Source: an uncultured Fibrobacter sp. (GTDB lineage: Bacteria; Fibrobacterota; Fibrobacteria; Fibrobacterales; Fibrobacteraceae). Taken from it: a stretch of DNA of 32,584 bases. Position numbers and translations under genes: made by a program. This document shows positions 30,948 through 32,584 of the stretch, one piece after another. Each line of letters starts with the position of its first letter. Position 1 is the stretch's first letter. The stretch spans positions 1 to 32,584 of the forward strand of contig NZ_CAMZCS010000033.1 of the NCBI RefSeq assembly GCF_947305105.1. The letters run 5' to 3'. The notes beneath the pieces are model-generated. The model was given only the letters and a program-made list of their open reading frames with translations, was not told the DNA's origin and did no database searches.

Positions 30948-32156
30948 CTAGGTCTCTTTTTTTCTAATTAGCACGCGGGTGGAGGCGAGGGCTGCCGATA
31001 CGATGACGGCAAGGAGCGTAGGGCCGAGGAAAACGGAATCCTGGTGTACGGCCACCTGATAGACAACAAAGCCCGCAAGCCAAGAGAAAAGGTTCCAGAG
31101 CCAGAAAGATTTCTTGGGTTCAGAACTGCGCTCGAAGTAAAAAGAGACAAGCAGCACCGCAGCCATGGGCGCGAACACCGACGCAATCAAGTACAAAAAG
31201 CTAATGTAGTGTTCCATTATTCCCGAGATGGCAAGGGCGGCGCTCAAAAGGCTCACGACAACGCCCGCAACCTTCGGGTTGATTTTGCCGTAAATTGCCT
31301 TGGAAGATTCGCCTGCGGAGTTCGCGGCAAGGAAGTTCGTCGTGACGGTCGAGAGCACCACGATGATGATGCCCGGGATGCCGAGACCCGCAAGAAGGAT
31401 GGCCTGCGCGATATTGTTGTTTGCACCGATGCCTGCAATCTCGATGCCGATGATGTACATCCAGAGGCTCGCGAACGTGTAGGCCGCCGCAGAAACTGCG
31501 GTTGCCTTCACCGGATTTTCCACGTCTTTCGTGTAGTCCGAAATCACCGGAAGCCAGGAGATGGGCATAGCGATGGAAATCTCGAAGATATTCCAGAAGC
31601 CGAGTAGCGCCACGGAACCAGCGGCGGCCCCGGCGGCAACGCCGGCGACGGTCGTGCCCGAAGCATCGTTAATTCCAAATAACTTAACAGAAAGAACTGC
31701 AAGCAAAATGGCGAGAGCGGCCATCACGACCGTCGTCACGGTCGCGGAGCGCCTGAGCCCCACAAAAACCCAAATGGCAATCAAGACCGCAAGAATAACG
31801 CAAGTGAGCGGGAAAGAGATGGGCAGGCTCAGGCCCGCTAGTGCTGAAGCGCCCTGCGCGTTCAGCACGGCCACCCACGCGAGCAACTGGAAAACGTTCA
31901 GGGCGGCAAAGAACCTGGAACCATACTTGCCGAATGTGGAAGCGGTCGTTTCCATCGCGTTCAGGCGCACGCGCGCCCCGATAAGGCCCACGAAGAACAG
32001 GAGGATGCCGCCAAGCACGTGGCCGAAGATAAGCGGGAGCCAGAGGGAATCACCGGCAGCAGCACCGATTTCGATACCCGCCTCGATTTCGGAAACCGAG
32101 ATGGCGACACCGAACCAGATGATTCCATTCGAAAAGAGACCCGTACGTTTTTCCAT
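30948..32156 (-). CDS. NCS1-family permease, CytX-like (putative hydroxymethylpyrimidine transporter)
   Basis: The 402-residue inner-membrane protein has about twelve hydrophobic helices and NCS1 (CodB/CytX) character. It opens NGIIWFGVAISVSEIEAGIEIG, has METTASTFGKYGSRFFAALNVFQLLAWVAVL, and carries the CytX-like ISWLPVISDYTKD. CytX proteins are predicted transporters of hydroxymethylpyrimidine, a thiamine precursor. Purine or cytosine uptake is the main alternative. No thiamine riboswitch is visible upstream, which weakens the thiamine link. GGAGGT lies 5 bases before the ATG. The kinase-like gene follows after 220 bases. Confidence 0.8.
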   Translation of the reverse strand: MEKRTGLFSNGIIWFGVAISVSEIEAGIEIGAAAGDSLWLPLIFGHVLGGILLFFVGLIGARVRLNAMETTASTFGKYGSRFFAALNVFQLLAWVAVLNAQGASALAGLSLPISFPLTCVILAVLIAIWVFVGLRRSATVTTVVMAALAILLAVLSVKLFGINDASGTTVAGVAAGAAAGSVALLGFWNIFEISIAMPISWLPVISDYTKDVENPVKATAVSAAAYTFASLWMYIIGIEIAGIGANNNIAQAILLAGLGIPGIIIVVLSTVTTNFLAANSAGESSKAIYGKINPKVAGVVVSLLSAALAISGIMEHYISFLYLIASVFAPMAAVLLVSFYFERSSEPKKSFWLWNLFSWLAGFVVYQVAVHQDSVFLGPTLLAVIVSAALASTRVLIRKKET

Positions 32157-32161
32157 TGAGT

Positions 32162-32218
32162 ACCTCCACGAGGTTTTAAAGACGGCGCAAAAATAGAAAT
32201 GCGAGTGTTATAGAACAA
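32162..32218 (-). promoter_or_regulatory. Promoter and ribosome-binding site of the CytX-like gene
   Basis: On the minus strand TTGTTC (32213-32218), 17 bases, TATTTT (32190-32195), then TGCGCC and GGAGGT (32162-32167). Just upstream are two copies of GTTATAGA on plus (32207-32214, overlapping the -35, and 32250-32257) and a small ACCAT/ATGGT inverted repeat (32232-32236 with 32243-32247), possible operator elements. Confidence 0.55.
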
Positions 32219-32286
32219 GGCTTGAACTAATACCATTTTCGTATGGTGCGTTATAGATTTTCACTATAATTCTAAAAGAACAAACT

Positions 32287-32313
32287 AAAAAGGCCGCCCC
32301 GCATGGGACGACC
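32287..32313 (-). terminator. Rho-independent terminator of the tsf transcript
   Basis: The arms 32292-32300 and 32305-32313 form a 9-bp stem with a 4-base loop. In minus-strand RNA all nine positions pair, counting two G-U wobbles. In plus-strand RNA those two are C-A mismatches. The minus-strand stem is followed by UUUUU (32287-32291). It lies about 115 bases after the tsf stop, with repeats in between. Confidence 0.8.
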
Positions 32314-32326
32314 AATTTAATTGTAG

Positions 32327-32365
32327 CCTGAGATCCTTCGACTTCGCCTTACGGCTTCGCTCAGG
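32327..32365. repeat. Imperfect inverted repeat, REP-like
   Basis: CCTGAG (32327-32332) pairs with CTCAGG (32360-32365), enclosing repeated CTTCG motifs and a short GCC-TTAC-GGC-like core. It lies in the untranslated tail of tsf. The layout resembles short dispersed intergenic repeats rather than a terminator, since no T-run follows. Confidence 0.5.
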
Positions 32366-32396
32366 ATGACACACAGTTTTTTCAGCAGCGGCATCA

Positions 32397-32424
32397 CTGT
32401 CTACTGCCTACTTCCTACTGTCTA
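32397..32424. repeat. Four tandem 7-bp repeats CT(G/T)(T/C)CTA
   Basis: CTGTCTA, CTGCCTA, CTTCCTA and CTGTCTA follow each other without gaps, ending 4 bases before the tsf stop codon. The unit varies only at its third and fourth positions. Such heptamer runs could change in number by slippage. Confidence 0.65.
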
Positions 32425-32428
32425 CTAA

Positions 32429-32584
32429 TTAGTTTCCGCGTTCGAAGCGGATGAAGTTCACGACCTTCAAGCTAGAAAGACCGAGCTGCTTGGCAACGAC
32501 TTCCTGGAGGTAGTCCTTGACAGAGAGCTTCTTCGGGTTCTTTTCAGACATGAAGAATTCCTGGTCTTCGAGAACGATTTCCTT
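32429..32584 (-). CDS. tsf: Elongation factor Ts, C-terminal part (cut by window edge)
   Basis: Only the last 51 codons are present; the gene continues past the right edge. The sequence KEIVLEDQEFFMSEKNPKKL, then SVKDYLQEVV and VVNFIRFERGN, matches the C-terminus of EF-Ts (the LEQPFVKD and FVRFEVGEG region), the nucleotide exchange factor of EF-Tu. It ends soon after FIRFERGN, earlier than in E. coli. In most bacteria rpsB lies upstream of tsf, which would be outside the window. Confidence 0.85.
   Translation of the reverse strand, partial: KEIVLEDQEFFMSEKNPKKLSVKDYLQEVVAKQLGLSSLKVVNFIRFERGN

Noticed and set aside
32157-32280. Thiamine (TPP) riboswitch before the CytX-like gene
   Set aside because: A TAATACC string occurs only on the plus strand, opposite to the gene, and the other conserved THI-box segments are missing.

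Overview
The window reads as a chromosomal segment of a Fibrobacter-like bacterium (phylum Fibrobacterota). The main reasons are a TIGR02147-type regulator (a paralogous family I know mainly from Fibrobacter) coupled to a lipoprotein, several large lipoproteins of unknown function, an M6 metalloprotease with a type IX-like C-terminal sorting domain, a bacterial geranylgeranylglyceryl-phosphate synthase, and AT-rich promoters with a TAYATTT-type -10 followed by a G/C-rich discriminator. Genus placement is inference, since no rRNA is present. Most of the window is core chromosome. I see no prophage, transposase, CRISPR array or tRNA.

Layout. 1-3.6 kb: LysR regulator, small alpha/beta hydrolase, AhpD-like protein, an orphan Vsr endonuclease and a GGGP synthase. 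3.6-4.4 kb: an AT-rich stretch of about 830 bases without a convincing gene but with inverted repeats. 4.4-7.5 kb: a three-gene run joined by ATGA overlaps (TIGR02147 regulator, surface lipoprotein, TrmB-like methyltransferase). 7.5-10.7 kb: a lipoprotein and a secreted M6 protease on the minus strand. 11.0-12.1 kb: hisE-hisG, followed by a 170-base cluster of small hairpins with shared flanks and differing stems. 12.3-17.4 kb: a tight plus-strand run of EAL-HDOD protein, recR, engB, mlaE, mlaF and pyrC. 17.6-21.6 kb: plsC, rnr and an RgpF-like gene. 21.6-23.3 kb: two unknown lipoproteins. 23.3-25.9 kb: the classical rpmH-rnpA-yidD-yidC cluster, read from right to left. 26.0-29.9 kb: RhlE-type helicase, AlkD-like protein, BASS-family transporter and a TatD-linked-type radical SAM protein. 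29.9-32.2 kb: pyridoxal-kinase-like protein and a CytX-like permease. The right edge holds the 3' end of tsf with its terminator and two kinds of intergenic repeat.

Most notable points. (1) The conserved N-terminus of RnpA is encoded upstream of the first ATG, and the only well-placed start is an ATA codon 6 nt after a perfect GGAGGT. (2) The hairpin cluster at 12081-12250 keeps its flanks while its stem sequences change in a pairing-preserving way. (3) Four minus-strand genes have a TATATT/TACATT box only 6-10 nt before the ATG and no Shine-Dalgarno, which suggests leaderless or nearly leaderless mRNAs. (4) The regulator-lipoprotein-methyltransferase operon with its long AT-rich leader is the best candidate for an undescribed functional module. 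All functional names come from reading motifs by eye, with no database search.
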